The notes beneath the pieces are model-generated. The model saw nothing but the letters and a program-made list of their open reading frames with translations, had not been told where the DNA came from and made no database searches. From NCBI RefSeq assembly GCF_014650555.1, contig NZ_BMVE01000008.1, forward strand, positions 274,741 to 338,740: DNA of 64,000 nucleotides. The letters run 5' to 3'. Origin of the DNA: Streptomyces goshikiensis (GTDB taxonomy: Bacteria; Actinomycetota; Actinomycetes; Streptomycetales; Streptomycetaceae). This document shows positions 9,327-17,822 of the stretch, one piece after another (position 1 is the first letter of the stretch; the number at the start of each line of letters is the position of its first letter). The translations under genes and the position numbers were made by a program.

Positions 9327-9788
9327 ATGGGTTCGGTGCGCAAGGCGAGTGCCTGGTTGGGTCTCGTGGAGGACAGCGACGACGATCGGTACTACGACGA
9401 CGACTACGCGGAGGCGGTGGAGCGGCAGCACGGCGGGTCGGTCTCCGGCCCCGGCGACCAGTGGGTCACCGACCCCCGGGTCAAGGTGGCCTCCGAGTCG
9501 GCGGTCGAGCAGGGCCGGCGGATCGCGACCGTCACCCCGGACGGTTTCCGTGACGCGCGCGGCATCGGCGAGCTGTTCCGCGAGGGCGTTCCGGTCATCG
9601 TCAACCTGTCGTCGATGGACCCGGGTGACGCCAAGCGCGTCGTCGACTTCGCCGCCGGTCTGACTTTCGGCCTGCGCGGCTCGATCGAGCGGGTGGCGAC
9701 CAGGGTCTTCCTGCTGACCCCGGCCGACACCCAGATCGTGAGCGGCGAGCCCGCCGGCCGCTCGCGCGACTTCTTCAACCAGAGCTGA
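9327..9788 (+). CDS. SepF-like cell-division protein (SflB-type paralogue)
   Basis: A 153-residue SepF family protein. It has an N-terminal amphipathic helix (GSVRKASAWLGLV), an acidic linker with a run of aspartates and tyrosines (DDDRYYDDDY), and a C-terminal SepF core (about residues 55-140) with VTPDGFRDARGIGELFREGVPVIVNL and ADFAAGL-type helix motifs. True SepF sits beside ftsZ in the dcw cluster; this copy lies outside it, next to an acyl-CoA dehydrogenase, as does one of the SepF-like proteins (SflB) of S. coelicolor. Those paralogues are reported to influence FtsZ and DivIVA placement. The ATG is preceded by GGGAGG at ideal spacing. Confidence 0.88.
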   Translation: MGSVRKASAWLGLVEDSDDDRYYDDDYAEAVERQHGGSVSGPGDQWVTDPRVKVASESAVEQGRRIATVTPDGFRDARGIGELFREGVPVIVNLSSMDPGDAKRVVDFAAGLTFGLRGSIERVATRVFLLTPADTQIVSGEPAGRSRDFFNQS

Positions 9789-9797
9789 GCCGGGCCC

Positions 9798-10970
9798 TCA
9801 CCGGAAGGCGTCGAGCCCGGTGAGCGCCTTGCCCAGCACCAATTGGTGCATCTCGACGGTGCCCTCGTAGGTGAGGACCGATTCGAGGTTGGTGGCGTGC
9901 CGCATGACGGGGTATTCGAGCGAGATCCCGTTGGCTCCCAGGACGGTCCGCGCGGTACGGCAGATCTCGATGGCCTCGCGGACGTTGTTGAGCTTGCCGA
10001 AACTGATCTGTTCGGGCCGCAGCGTGCCCGCGTCCATCCGCCGTCCCAGGTGGTGGGCGAGCAGGATCCCCTTGTGGAGCTCCAGCGCCATGTCCGCCAG
10101 CTTGGCCTGGGTGAGCTGGAAGCCGCCGATCGGCTTCCCGAACTGCTCCCGCGTCCTCGCGTAGTCGAGCGCGGACTCGAAACTGGCGCGCGCCGCGCCC
10201 ATGGATCCCCAGATGATCCCGTACCGCGCGTGGCTGAGACAGCCGAGCGGCCCCTTCAGCCCGGTGACACCGGGGAGCACCGCGTCGGCGGGCAGCCGTA
10301 CGTCGTCCATCACCAGCTCGCTGGTCACCGAGGCGCGCAGCGACCACTTGTGCTTGATCTCCGGCGCGGAGAAGCCGGCGCTGTCGGTCGGCACGGCGAA
10401 CCCGCGGATGCCCTCGTCGGTCTGCGCCCAGACGACGGCGACCGCCGCGACGCTTCCGTTGGTGATCCACATCTTGCGGCCGGTCAGCACCCAGTCGGTG
10501 CCGTCGCGCTTCGCGTACGTGCGCATCGCCGCCGGGTCGGAGCCGACGTCGGGCTCGGTCAGGCCGAAGCAGCCGATCAGTTCACCGGCCGCCATGCCGG
10601 GGAGCCAGCGCTGCTTCTGCTCCTCGGAGCCGTACTTCCAGATCGCGTACATCGCGAGGGAGCCCTGGACGGAGACCAGCGAGCGGATCCCGGAGTCGGC
10701 GGCCTCCAGCTCCAGGCAGGCCAGGCCGTACTGCACGGCGCTGGCGCCGGCGCAGCCGTAGCCCGTGAGGGACATCCCGAGCGCGCCGATCGAGCCGAGC
10801 TCGCGGGCGAGGTCCCGGATGCCGGGGAGTTCGCCGTTCTCGTACCACTCGGCGATGTGCGGCAGCACCCGGTCGGCGGCCCAGCCGCGGACGGTGTCGC
10901 GCACGGCGCGGTCCTCGTCGGTGAGGAGCTCGTCGAGGCCGAGCGGATCGGTGGGCAGGAACGGTGACAC
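9798..10970 (-). CDS. gcdH: Glutaryl-CoA dehydrogenase-like acyl-CoA dehydrogenase
   Basis: A 390-residue FAD-dependent acyl-CoA dehydrogenase. Conserved elements include the N-terminal helical domain, the CFGLTEPDVGSDP and KMWITNGSVA substrate/FAD motifs, and the catalytic glutamate in LTYEGTVEMHQLVLG near the end. The ESALDYARTREQFGKPIGGFQLTQAKLADM block and the TYEGT context resemble glutaryl-CoA dehydrogenases, which oxidise and decarboxylate glutaryl-CoA to crotonyl-CoA in lysine/tryptophan breakdown; substrate remains inferred. GTG start at 10970 with GGGAGG just upstream. The gene converges on the SepF-like gene with only nine bases between stops, leaving no room for a dedicated terminator. 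Confidence 0.85.
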   Translation of the reverse strand: MSPFLPTDPLGLDELLTDEDRAVRDTVRGWAADRVLPHIAEWYENGELPGIRDLARELGSIGALGMSLTGYGCAGASAVQYGLACLELEAADSGIRSLVSVQGSLAMYAIWKYGSEEQKQRWLPGMAAGELIGCFGLTEPDVGSDPAAMRTYAKRDGTDWVLTGRKMWITNGSVAAVAVVWAQTDEGIRGFAVPTDSAGFSAPEIKHKWSLRASVTSELVMDDVRLPADAVLPGVTGLKGPLGCLSHARYGIIWGSMGAARASFESALDYARTREQFGKPIGGFQLTQAKLADMALELHKGILLAHHLGRRMDAGTLRPEQISFGKLNNVREAIEICRTARTVLGANGISLEYPVMRHATNLESVLTYEGTVEMHQLVLGKALTGLDAFR

Positions 10971-11101
10971 GGGGCCTCCCGGCGGCCTGAGTCGTTACCT
11001 AGCAGTGCAAGTCTGGCACCGCCCGCCCGACGCTAGACGCCGCCCCTCCCCCGATCAACCCCCACCCGAATCCAGCCCCGCCGGCGTGTGAGGCGCGGGA
11101 T

Positions 11102-11118
11102 CCGGGGCGGAGCCCCGG
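11102..11118 (-). terminator. Hairpin downstream of the MFS exporter gene
   Basis: Seven-base stem CCGGGGC / GCCCCGG with a three-base loop, ten bases past the minus-strand stop of the exporter gene. There is no T-run, as is common for Streptomyces terminators. Confidence 0.45.
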
Positions 11119-11127
11119 CGGCGGCGC

Positions 11128-12810
11128 TCAGGCCACTCGCCCCGAGGAAGCCGGGCACGGCTCACCGGCGGTCTGCGCCGGCACCCACGCCTCGGCCTCG
11201 GCACCGTCACCGCCGGAGGCCTCGCCCCCGCACTCCATGACCTTCGGCAGCTTCAGCGCCATCACCGCCCCCGCCAGCAGCAGACCCGCGCTGACCAGCA
11301 GCGTCACGTGCAGCCCGTGGACGAACGCGTGCCGCGCCGCCGCGTGCAGGGCCGCCCCGGCGGGGCCGCCGAGCTGCGCCGCGATCTGGTAGGCCTCGCC
11401 GAGCGAGTGGGCCGCACCCGCCGCGTCCCGTTCCGAAACCCCCGGCACCCCCACGAGCCCCGGCGCGTACGCCGCGTTCATGACGCTGCCGAGCAGCGCG
11501 ATGCCCATGCCCGCGCCCAGCTGGTACGAGGTCTCGCCGATCGAGGCCGCACCGCCCGCCGTGGCCGCCGGGGCCTCGCTCAGCATCGACTCGTAGGCCG
11601 CGAACAGCGTGGTCTGGAGGCCGAAGCCGAGCAGGATGAACCCCACGGTGAGCAGCGCCGGCCGGTCCTGCTGCCCCATCAGCGTCAGCAGCAGCACCGC
11701 GAGGGCCGTCAGCACGAAGCCGCCGGACACCATCGTGCGCGGCCCGATCCGGGCGAGCGTGTACGAGCCGGTGGCGCCGGCGGCCATGGCGGCGAAGGTG
11801 AGCGGCAGCAGCCGCAGCCCCGTCTCCAGCGGGCTCAGCCGCAGCACCAGCTGGAGGTACTGGACGGCTATGAGCTCCAGTCCGACCAGGGCCAGCATGG
11901 CGAGCACGATGCAGCCGACGGACGTCGAGAAGGCGGCCCGCGAGAACAGCCGCATGTCGATCAGCGGGTGCGTGCGCCGCCGCTGCCGCCGGACGAACAG
12001 CACCAGCAGCGTCGCCCCGAGCAGCAGCGGGACCAGCGCCCCGGCGTCGGCGAGGTGCCGCTCAGCCCCGATCCGCTTGATCCCGAGGACCGCGCCGAGC
12101 ACGCCGGCGGCGGCCATGAACGCGCCGAGCACGTCCCACGGGCCGTCGCAGGAGCCCTTCGACTCGGGCAGCAGCCAGCGGCCCAGCGGCAGGATCAGCG
12201 CCATGAGCGGGATGTTGATGAGGAAGACGGAGCCCCACCAGAAGTGCTCGACGAGGAAGCCGCCGAGTACGGGCCCGCTGGCGGCCCCGACGGCGGCTAC
12301 GGCCGTCCATATGCCGATGGCGAGTGCCCGCTCGCGCCGGTCGGGGAAGACCTGGCGCAGTATCGACAGCGTGGCGGGCATGATCATCGCGCCGCCGATG
12401 CCGAGCAGGGCGCGGGCCGCGATCAGCACCTGCGCGCTGTCGGCGAGGGCGGCGATCGCGGAGGCGACGCCGAAGAGCCCGTAGCCGAGGAGCAGGATCC
12501 GGCGGCGGCCCACCCGGTCCCCGAGGGTGCCGAACAGGATCAGCAGCGCGGCGCAGACCAGCGGGTAGGCGTCGACGATCCAGAGGAGTTCCATCGGGCC
12601 GGGGCGCAGGTCCTCGGTGACGGAGGGGACGGCCACGTGCAGGATCGTCGCGTCGAGCGCGACGAGGACGAGGCTGACGCAGAGGACGGCGAGGACGAAC
12701 CAGCGGTTGGCGCCGCCGGAGGCAGCGCTCATCCGCTGCCGGAGAGAAGGGGCCGGGTGGCCGTCGGCGCTGCCGACGGACCTGTGGCCGGCCGCGTTCG
12801 TCTCCGACAT
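11128..12810 (-). CDS. DHA2-family (14-TMS) MFS drug exporter
   Basis: A 560-residue integral membrane protein with about 14 hydrophobic segments. Motif A is seen as GTLGDRVGRRRILLLG, the first helix carries LVALDATILHVAVPSV (the DHA2 motif D1-like signature), and motif C of the fifth helix appears in SGPVLGGFLVEHFWWGSVFLINIP. This places it in the EmrB/QacA proton-antiport group, which expels drugs, dyes or antibiotic intermediates. The C-terminal 35 residues are hydrophilic and poorly conserved. The ATG at 12810 follows GGGAGGT. No TetR- or MarR-type repressor gene is adjacent, which is slightly unusual for this family. Confidence 0.9.
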   Translation of the reverse strand: MSETNAAGHRSVGSADGHPAPSLRQRMSAASGGANRWFVLAVLCVSLVLVALDATILHVAVPSVTEDLRPGPMELLWIVDAYPLVCAALLILFGTLGDRVGRRRILLLGYGLFGVASAIAALADSAQVLIAARALLGIGGAMIMPATLSILRQVFPDRRERALAIGIWTAVAAVGAASGPVLGGFLVEHFWWGSVFLINIPLMALILPLGRWLLPESKGSCDGPWDVLGAFMAAAGVLGAVLGIKRIGAERHLADAGALVPLLLGATLLVLFVRRQRRRTHPLIDMRLFSRAAFSTSVGCIVLAMLALVGLELIAVQYLQLVLRLSPLETGLRLLPLTFAAMAAGATGSYTLARIGPRTMVSGGFVLTALAVLLLTLMGQQDRPALLTVGFILLGFGLQTTLFAAYESMLSEAPAATAGGAASIGETSYQLGAGMGIALLGSVMNAAYAPGLVGVPGVSERDAAGAAHSLGEAYQIAAQLGGPAGAALHAAARHAFVHGLHVTLLVSAGLLLAGAVMALKLPKVMECGGEASGGDGAEAEAWVPAQTAGEPCPASSGRVA

Positions 12811-13087
12811 GCATGTACCTCCCGGGGTGAGCCCTCGTACTCGGTGGACCAGCGTCTTGCGGAGCCGCTGTGGGTGGTGCGCGGTGCGGCGTCCTACGGG
12901 GTCCGGCGTCGACGTGCGAGTGAACGGTCAGCGTACGCGAGTTCGTGAGCGCCTCACGTGGTCAAGCTCTCATCCCGACGGCGGTCGCCGTGTGGCGTGC
13001 GCCACTCGCCCCGGGCCCGCCCCTCCCCCCGTGTACACGACCGCTCACGGCCCGTGGTTGCGTCCGTTCCGCCCTGGAAGGGCCACC

Positions 13088-13093
13088 GATAAT
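13088..13093 (+). promoter_or_regulatory. -10-like hexamer for a leaderless mannosyltransferase transcript
   Basis: GATAAT lies seven bases before the GTG at 13101 and there is no Shine-Dalgarno sequence, so transcription probably starts at or next to the start codon. A clear -35 box is not visible. Confidence 0.45.
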
Positions 13094-13100
13094 CGTCCCT

Positions 13101-14210
13101 GTGAAAGATCTTGGATTTCGCCGGGCCGCGCCCGCACTGGCCGTCTTCGCGGCGGTCCGGCTGCTCGGGCTCGCCGCCCTCGGGGTGTGGGGGGCGGTGG
13201 CCGGCAGCAGCCCGCACACGCTGCTCTCGGCGCGCTGGGACTCCCTCTGGTACGCGCGGATCGCGGCCGAGGGGTACGGGTACGAGGTGGTCCTGCCGAG
13301 CGGGGCCGTCCACTCGAACCTGGCGTTCTTCCCGCTGCTGCCCTGGCTGGAGCGGCTGGTCGCGGCGCCGACCGGACTGTCGTACGGCTCGGCGGGCCTG
13401 GTGGTCTCGGTGGTCGCGGGCCTCGCGGCGGCCTGGGGGATCTTCGCGGTCGCCGACCTCTCCTACGGCCGCCGGGCCGGGGTGCTCGCGGTGGCGGCCT
13501 GGGCCGCGCTGCCCGTCGGCATCGTGCAGTCGATGGCGTACAGCGAATCGCTGTTCACCGCGCTGGCCGCCTGGGCGCTGTACGGGGCCCTGCGCGGGCA
13601 CTGGCTGACGGCGGGCCTCCTCGCGGCCGGGGCCGGGCTGACCCGCCCGGTCGGCGCGGCGGTGGTGGCGGCGGTGTGGGTGGCCGCCGTCCTCGCCTGG
13701 CGGGGCGGGGAGCGGTCCTGGCGGATGCCGGCCGGAGTGCTGCTGGCCCCGCTGGGGGCGGCGGCGTACGTGCTGTGGGTCGGGGCCCGCACCGGTGGCG
13801 GGCTGCTCGGGTACCTAGACGTACAGGGCGGCTGGGGCAACGGCTTCGACGGGGGCTGGGCCTTCGCCCGCTTCATCGGGGCGCGCCTCGCCTCCTCCGC
13901 CTTCCTCGCCGGTGTCGGGCTGATCGCGGGGGTCGCGCTGGTGCTGTGGCTGTACGCGCTGTGCGTACGGCAGCGGCAGCCGGCCGCGCTCCTCGTGTAC
14001 TGCGGGATCGTGGTCGCGCTCGCGCTCTGCGCCTCGGGGTACTTCGGTTCCAAGCCCCGGCTGCTGCTGCCGGCGTTCCCGCTGATGTTCCCGGTCGCGG
14101 TGGCGCTGGCGCGGTGGCGGACCGGGCGGGCGGCCGCGGTCCTGGGGGCGGTGGCCGCGGCCTCGGCGGTGTACGGGGCGTTCTGGCTGAACGGGTCGGG
14201 ACCCCCGTAA
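13101..14210 (+). CDS. Polytopic membrane mannosyltransferase-like protein (PIG-V/GT39-like)
   Basis: About 369 residues with roughly nine to ten membrane helices. The loop after helix 1 has the sequence SARWDSLWYARIAAEGYGY, matching the WD.xWYxxIAxxGY motif of polyprenol-phosphate-dependent mannosyltransferases of the PIG-V/GT-C class; a later NLAFFPLLPWL and a QSMAYSESLFTAL segment fit the same family. Such proteins transfer mannose from polyprenyl-phosphate-mannose to extracytoplasmic acceptors. GTG 13101 is preferred because a -10-like GATAAT sits seven bases upstream; the longer frame from 12945 adds a proline-rich leader without membrane character. It diverges from the MFS exporter across a 290-base gap. 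The acceptor is unknown. Confidence 0.75.
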   Translation: MKDLGFRRAAPALAVFAAVRLLGLAALGVWGAVAGSSPHTLLSARWDSLWYARIAAEGYGYEVVLPSGAVHSNLAFFPLLPWLERLVAAPTGLSYGSAGLVVSVVAGLAAAWGIFAVADLSYGRRAGVLAVAAWAALPVGIVQSMAYSESLFTALAAWALYGALRGHWLTAGLLAAGAGLTRPVGAAVVAAVWVAAVLAWRGGERSWRMPAGVLLAPLGAAAYVLWVGARTGGGLLGYLDVQGGWGNGFDGGWAFARFIGARLASSAFLAGVGLIAGVALVLWLYALCVRQRQPAALLVYCGIVVALALCASGYFGSKPRLLLPAFPLMFPVAVALARWRTGRAAAVLGAVAAASAVYGAFWLNGSGPP

Positions 14211-14403
14211 GGAAATCCCGCCTGCCGAAATAAAGTTCAGGTAAGCATGAGAAACAATGTACGGACGATGGATCAAGGCGGCTCCAACGAATGCCGCGAT
14301 AAAGGGAATTAACTCCCGCGTGAGACCAACTCCACATCACATGGTCATCACAAAGCGCGTGATTCGCACGGGCCGAGCATCGCCGCGCGGTAACGTCGAT
14401 TCA

Positions 14404-15468
14404 GTGCGTACCGAACATTTCCTGACCCGTCTGGACCGGGCGTTCGCCCGGCTCGACCGGGAACCAGAGCGACCGGCTCATCTGCAAACGCCGCGGATGA
14501 GCCGGCACCGCGTCGTGCTCCTGGGGTCGACCCTGGCCTTCTACCTCGCCATCGTGGTGGCCGTCCTGACCACCTCCTGGCTGGTCCGGCTGGACTGGCA
14601 GATCATGTTCTTCCGGCCCTACGAGCAGTGGCCCCAGCTGCACGCCTTCCTCGACTACCTCGTCGTGCTCGGCCAGCGCGGGCCCACCGCCGTCATGGTC
14701 GCGGCCTGGCTCGGCTGGCGCTCCTGGCGGCAGCACACCCTGCGCCCGCTGATCACCCTCGGCGTGTCACTGCTGCTCCTCAACATCACCGTCGGCGCCG
14801 TCAAGCTCGGCCTCGGCCGGCTCGGCCCGCACTACGCCCGGGAGATCGGCTCGGCCGAGCTCTTCGCGGGCGGCGATATATTCCCCTCCGGCCACACCGC
14901 CAACGCCGTCGTGACCTGGGGGATCCTGGCCTATCTGGCCTCCACCACGGTCACCCGGCGGGTGCTGTCCGTGGTCTCCGCGGTCGTCTCGCTCAGCGTC
15001 GGCGCCACCACCGTCTACCTGGGCACCCACTGGGTCAGCGACGTGCTGCTCGGCTGGTCCGCCGGCCTGCTGATCCTGCTGGCGCTGCCCTGGTTCGAGC
15101 CGCTCATCGCCCGGATCGAGGCCTACGTGTTCGAGGTCCGCGAGCGGATGCGCCGCCGCGTGGAGGCCGGGCTGGTGCCCGAGCCGGTCGCGGCCGCGCT
15201 CACCCCGCTGCTCTCCGCGGGCGGGAAGTGGCAGCGCCGCCGTCCCGTCGGGCCCCTCGCCCCGGCGGCCCAGCCCGCGCCGGCCGCCACCGCCGGGGCG
15301 GGGCACTCGCCGGTCACCGTCCGGCCCGCCGCGCACCTGCCACGGCCGCACGTCATCCGCTCCGAGCGGACCCCGGTCACCCCGGCCGGCAGCCGCCGCC
15401 CGGCGCACACCGAGCGGGCCGGAGCCGCCGCCCGGGGGACCTCGGCCCGCCCGGTCGCCGGCGGCTGA
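14404..15468 (+). CDS. PAP2-family membrane phosphatase
   Basis: About 354 residues with five or six membrane helices and a long cytosolic-looking C-terminal tail rich in Pro, Ala and Arg. Catalytic motif 2 is present as FPSGHTANAV and motif 3 as YLGTHWVSDVLLGW, with the nucleophilic His followed by an Asp. Motif 1 is degenerate: KLGLGRLGP rather than the usual K-x6-RP. PAP2 enzymes of this layout dephosphorylate undecaprenyl pyrophosphate or phosphatidic acid at the outer membrane face. The start GTG 14404 has no Shine-Dalgarno but TAACGT lies seven bases upstream, suggesting a leaderless mRNA; frames upstream are arginine-rich and unlikely to be translated. Confidence 0.82.
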   Translation: MRTEHFLTRLDRAFARLDREPERPAHLQTPRMSRHRVVLLGSTLAFYLAIVVAVLTTSWLVRLDWQIMFFRPYEQWPQLHAFLDYLVVLGQRGPTAVMVAAWLGWRSWRQHTLRPLITLGVSLLLLNITVGAVKLGLGRLGPHYAREIGSAELFAGGDIFPSGHTANAVVTWGILAYLASTTVTRRVLSVVSAVVSLSVGATTVYLGTHWVSDVLLGWSAGLLILLALPWFEPLIARIEAYVFEVRERMRRRVEAGLVPEPVAAALTPLLSAGGKWQRRRPVGPLAPAAQPAPAATAGAGHSPVTVRPAAHLPRPHVIRSERTPVTPAGSRRPAHTERAGAAARGTSARPVAGG

Positions 15469-15527
15469 GCCGCCCGGCCCGCGGGGGCGGTACGCACGAC
15501 TCCCCCGCGCCGCACACAGCCCACCCT

Positions 15528-15560
15528 CGCGGCGGGCCGGTCACCGACCGGCCCGCCGCG
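15528..15560. terminator. Strong hairpin terminator after the PAP2 gene
   Basis: A perfect 15-base stem (CGCGGCGGGCCGGTC and its complement) closes on a three-base ACC loop, 60 bases after the PAP2 stop. A weaker hairpin GCGGGGG/CCCCCGC precedes it at 15481-15508 and another, GCGTGAC/GTCACGC, follows at 15600-15636. Confidence 0.7.
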
Positions 15561-15872
15561 GGCATTTGGGGCGCGGTCGTCCATTTGGCCAAGTCGTCAG
15601 CGTGACGCCGGGGCGTTCGCCCGTCCCGGGTCACGCTTGGGTCACGGAATGTCGACAGTTCTTTGACAGAGGCGCGTTCGCCCCACTCCGTCTGCAAAGG
15701 TGCCCCGGCAATTGTTTCGGAGGGCGCGACACGCCCGCCGTACCGGTGGTTTCGAATTCCCGCCCGGTGCCATTTAATTACCGTGGAGTATTGCCGGACG
15801 CGCTGGTTCAGACCAGGCGAATCCCCCTCAGATTCCTTACATCTCCTTCACCTTCGGGCACCGGATTCCCCG

Positions 15873-15893
15873 CCCCGGCGCGGCGCGCCGGGG
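15873..15893 (-). terminator. Hairpin terminator of the Rpf/LysM gene
   Basis: A perfect nine-base stem CCCCGGCGC / GCGCCGGGG with a GGC loop begins four bases beyond the minus-strand TAG at 15898-15900. Confidence 0.6.
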
Positions 15894-15897
15894 TCCC

Positions 15898-16557
15898 CTA
15901 CGGAGCCGGGGCCGGGGCCGGGGCCGGACGCGCCGGGTCGTCGGCAGGGGGCAGGGTCAGCAGGGTGCCCGCCGTCAGGGCCTGCGGCCGGGGGCCGACC
16001 ACGGGGCGGTTCATCTCGTACAGGGCCCACCAGCCGCCCCGTACCCGGCGCAGCCGGGCAATCGAGTCCAGCGAGTCCCCGGCCCGCACCACGTGCATCC
16101 GCCCCGCCAGCCCGTACCGCTTCGAACACACCGGCCACGCCTCCCACCCCTGCGTGCCCAGCAGCTCCTCGGCCACCGCGATCTGCTGCGCCCGGGTCGC
16201 CAGATCGGCCCGGGGAGCGAAGGCCAGTCCCCCGTGTTCCTCCCACGTCCGCTGCCAGAACTGCAGCCCCCCGTAGAACCCGTTCCCGGTGTTGACCGAC
16301 CACCGCCCGCTGCTCTCGCAGTCGGCCACGCAGTCCCAGGGCCACTCACCGCCCGGCCCGCAGTCCCCGGGGCCGGTCCCGATCACCCCCGGCGAGCCGG
16401 GGTGCGCCGCCGCGGGCCCGGGCGCCGGTGGCGGCGGGGCCGAAGCCGCGGAGGGCTCCGCCACGGTCCAGGGGAGTACGAGGGCCAGCGCGGCCGCCGA
16501 CACGGCCCGCCGGACCCGGTGGGGGCGCGGGCGGAGCCGGAAGCGCAGATCGGGCAC
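15898..16557 (-). CDS. Secreted Rpf-like transglycosylase with LysM domain
   Basis: A 219-residue exported protein. An arginine-rich N-region and hydrophobic signal segment (residues 1-40) are followed by a proline-rich spacer, an Rpf (resuscitation-promoting factor) transglycosylase domain (about 65-145) with the WDCVADCESSGRW core in which Glu81 is the expected catalytic acid, and a single LysM peptidoglycan-binding domain (about 153-205, VVRAGDSLDSIARLRRV). Rpf proteins cut peptidoglycan glycan strands and promote spore germination or regrowth. The GTG start has TAGCGT six bases upstream and no Shine-Dalgarno, so the mRNA is probably leaderless; there is therefore no space for the c-di-AMP riboswitch known upstream of rpfA. 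The C terminus is a Pro-Ala repeat. Confidence 0.88.
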   Translation of the reverse strand: MPDLRFRLRPRPHRVRRAVSAAALALVLPWTVAEPSAASAPPPPAPGPAAAHPGSPGVIGTGPGDCGPGGEWPWDCVADCESSGRWSVNTGNGFYGGLQFWQRTWEEHGGLAFAPRADLATRAQQIAVAEELLGTQGWEAWPVCSKRYGLAGRMHVVRAGDSLDSIARLRRVRGGWWALYEMNRPVVGPRPQALTAGTLLTLPPADDPARPAPAPAPAP

Positions 16558-16854
16558 CGCGCCACGCTACGCGGCCCCCGCCGGCCCCCCGGCCCGCCAC
16601 GCGGCGCGTCCCTGCGGCCCACCCGGACGGCCGACCCGCCACCCCACCCGAAACGGCCAGCACCGGCCACCAACTGCGCACAACCAAACAACACTTGGCA
16701 CGGAAACGAAGGTGCGGTCCGACCGTTCACTCCTGCGGGTGCCAGGTTCGATTCCGTTCCCTCAATCGGCGTGACCCCACCCGCCGATCCCCCGTTGAGC
16801 CCGGCGAGCCGGGAACCGCCCGGCCCCCGCACGCCTAGTCCGAGGAGCCACCCC

Positions 16855-17670
16855 GTGCCGCGCATGCTCGACGTCAGTGATGAGGTTCGTGCCGAGATCG
16901 GTGACGAAGAAGCCGACAGGCTGCTCGTCGGCCCCGACGCGCCGGGCAGTTACGACTGCACCTCCTGCCGCACCCCCGGGGACCCCGAGAACGACCCCAC
17001 CAGCACGGTGCTGTTCGTCGGGGAGGAGACCGCCGTCCTCGCGTTCGCCCACGCCACCTGCATCCCCTCGCAGGTCGTCTCCGTCTCCGAGGAGCAGCTC
17101 CAGGGCGCGGTCCGCAGCATCACCGGCGACGGCCCGGCCCCCGCCGGCCCCGCGGCCCCCTCCGACTCGCCGCAGAACGTCCCCGGCGGCCAGGCCGTCC
17201 TCGGCATCACCAGCGGCCTGGTCCTGATCGGCGGCGAGCTGCACCCCGCGCTCGTGGTCGAGCCGACCGCGCCGATCGCCCGCCCCGGCACCACGGGCCC
17301 CGGCGACGACTTCCTGCCGCTCCTGATCGAGCAGGGCTTCATCCCGGTCACCGACACGGCCCAGCTCCCCTCGCCGCTGGGCGGCTGGTCCGTGCTGCTC
17401 GCCGCCGGCCAGCTGCACGCCGTGCTCCAGCCCGGCGCCGACGGCGGCGGTCAGGTCGCCTGGTGGCAGGCGCACCAGGCCCTGTCGGTCACCGACGGCT
17501 GGCGAGCCGCCGTCAACAAGACCCAGCGCGTGCTCATCTACGCCGCCCCGGTCGGCTCCATCGGCCAGCAGCCCCGCGAGGACCTGCTGCGCGACGCCCT
17601 CGACAAGGCCGCCGCCGACGGCAAGCTCGTCGCCGCCTCGATGCCCCTGGCCGGTACGCCGGGCGCCTGA
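16855..17670 (+). CDS. Uncharacterised conserved protein
   Basis: About 271 residues, soluble, with no signal peptide or membrane helix. Near the N terminus there is a CTSCRTPGDPEN segment with two close cysteines, followed by TSTVLFVGEETAVLAFAHATCIPS. The middle is Pro/Ala-rich (about residues 85-105), and the C-terminal half has alternating hydrophobic strands (LVLIGGELHPALVVEP, GGWSVLLAAGQLHAVL) and ends in a helix. I do not recognise a family. The start is the GTG at 16855, seven bases after GAGGAG; the longer open frame upstream is not coding-like. It stands alone between the divergent Rpf gene and the next small gene, with a plausible hairpin (17690-17721) after its stop. Confidence 0.7.
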   Translation: MPRMLDVSDEVRAEIGDEEADRLLVGPDAPGSYDCTSCRTPGDPENDPTSTVLFVGEETAVLAFAHATCIPSQVVSVSEEQLQGAVRSITGDGPAPAGPAAPSDSPQNVPGGQAVLGITSGLVLIGGELHPALVVEPTAPIARPGTTGPGDDFLPLLIEQGFIPVTDTAQLPSPLGGWSVLLAAGQLHAVLQPGADGGGQVAWWQAHQALSVTDGWRAAVNKTQRVLIYAAPVGSIGQQPREDLLRDALDKAAADGKLVAASMPLAGTPGA

Positions 17671-17822
17671 TCCCCCTCCGCCCCGAACTGCCGTCCGCCC
17701 CCGCCGAGGGCGCCGGACGGCGTGCGCCGGGGGTTGCGCGGTCCGTCCCGCGCACCCCCGGCGATCTGCGTTTTCTCCCCCGGCGCCCGCATCCGCAGGG
17801 CGCCGTTTTCGTTGGCTGATAC

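Larger units (their letters stand above)
15469..15897. other. Intergenic region between convergent PAP2 and Rpf/LysM genes
   Basis: This 429-base stretch holds four hairpins (15481-15508, 15528-15560, 15600-15636, 15873-15893) and a more AT-rich middle part (15640-15850). A TTGACA sits at about 15662, but no matching -10 hexamer follows at 17 or 18 bases and no open reading frame with codon bias is present. A small RNA cannot be excluded. Confidence 0.5.

Noticed and set aside
11128..12810. MFS exporter plus flanking genes as a resistance island
   Set aside because: Base composition is the same as the surroundings, there are no mobile-element ends, and no biosynthetic genes or repressor adjoin it.
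16740..16775. GGTTCGATTCC, which resembles a tRNA T-loop
   Set aside because: The flanking five-base arms do not pair, and no acceptor stem, D-arm or anticodon arm can be built around it.
16558..16854. c-di-AMP (ydaO-type) riboswitch expected upstream of an Rpf gene
   Set aside because: The Rpf gene start lies six bases from a -10-like TAGCGT, leaving no leader, and I see no ydaO-like stems in the interval.
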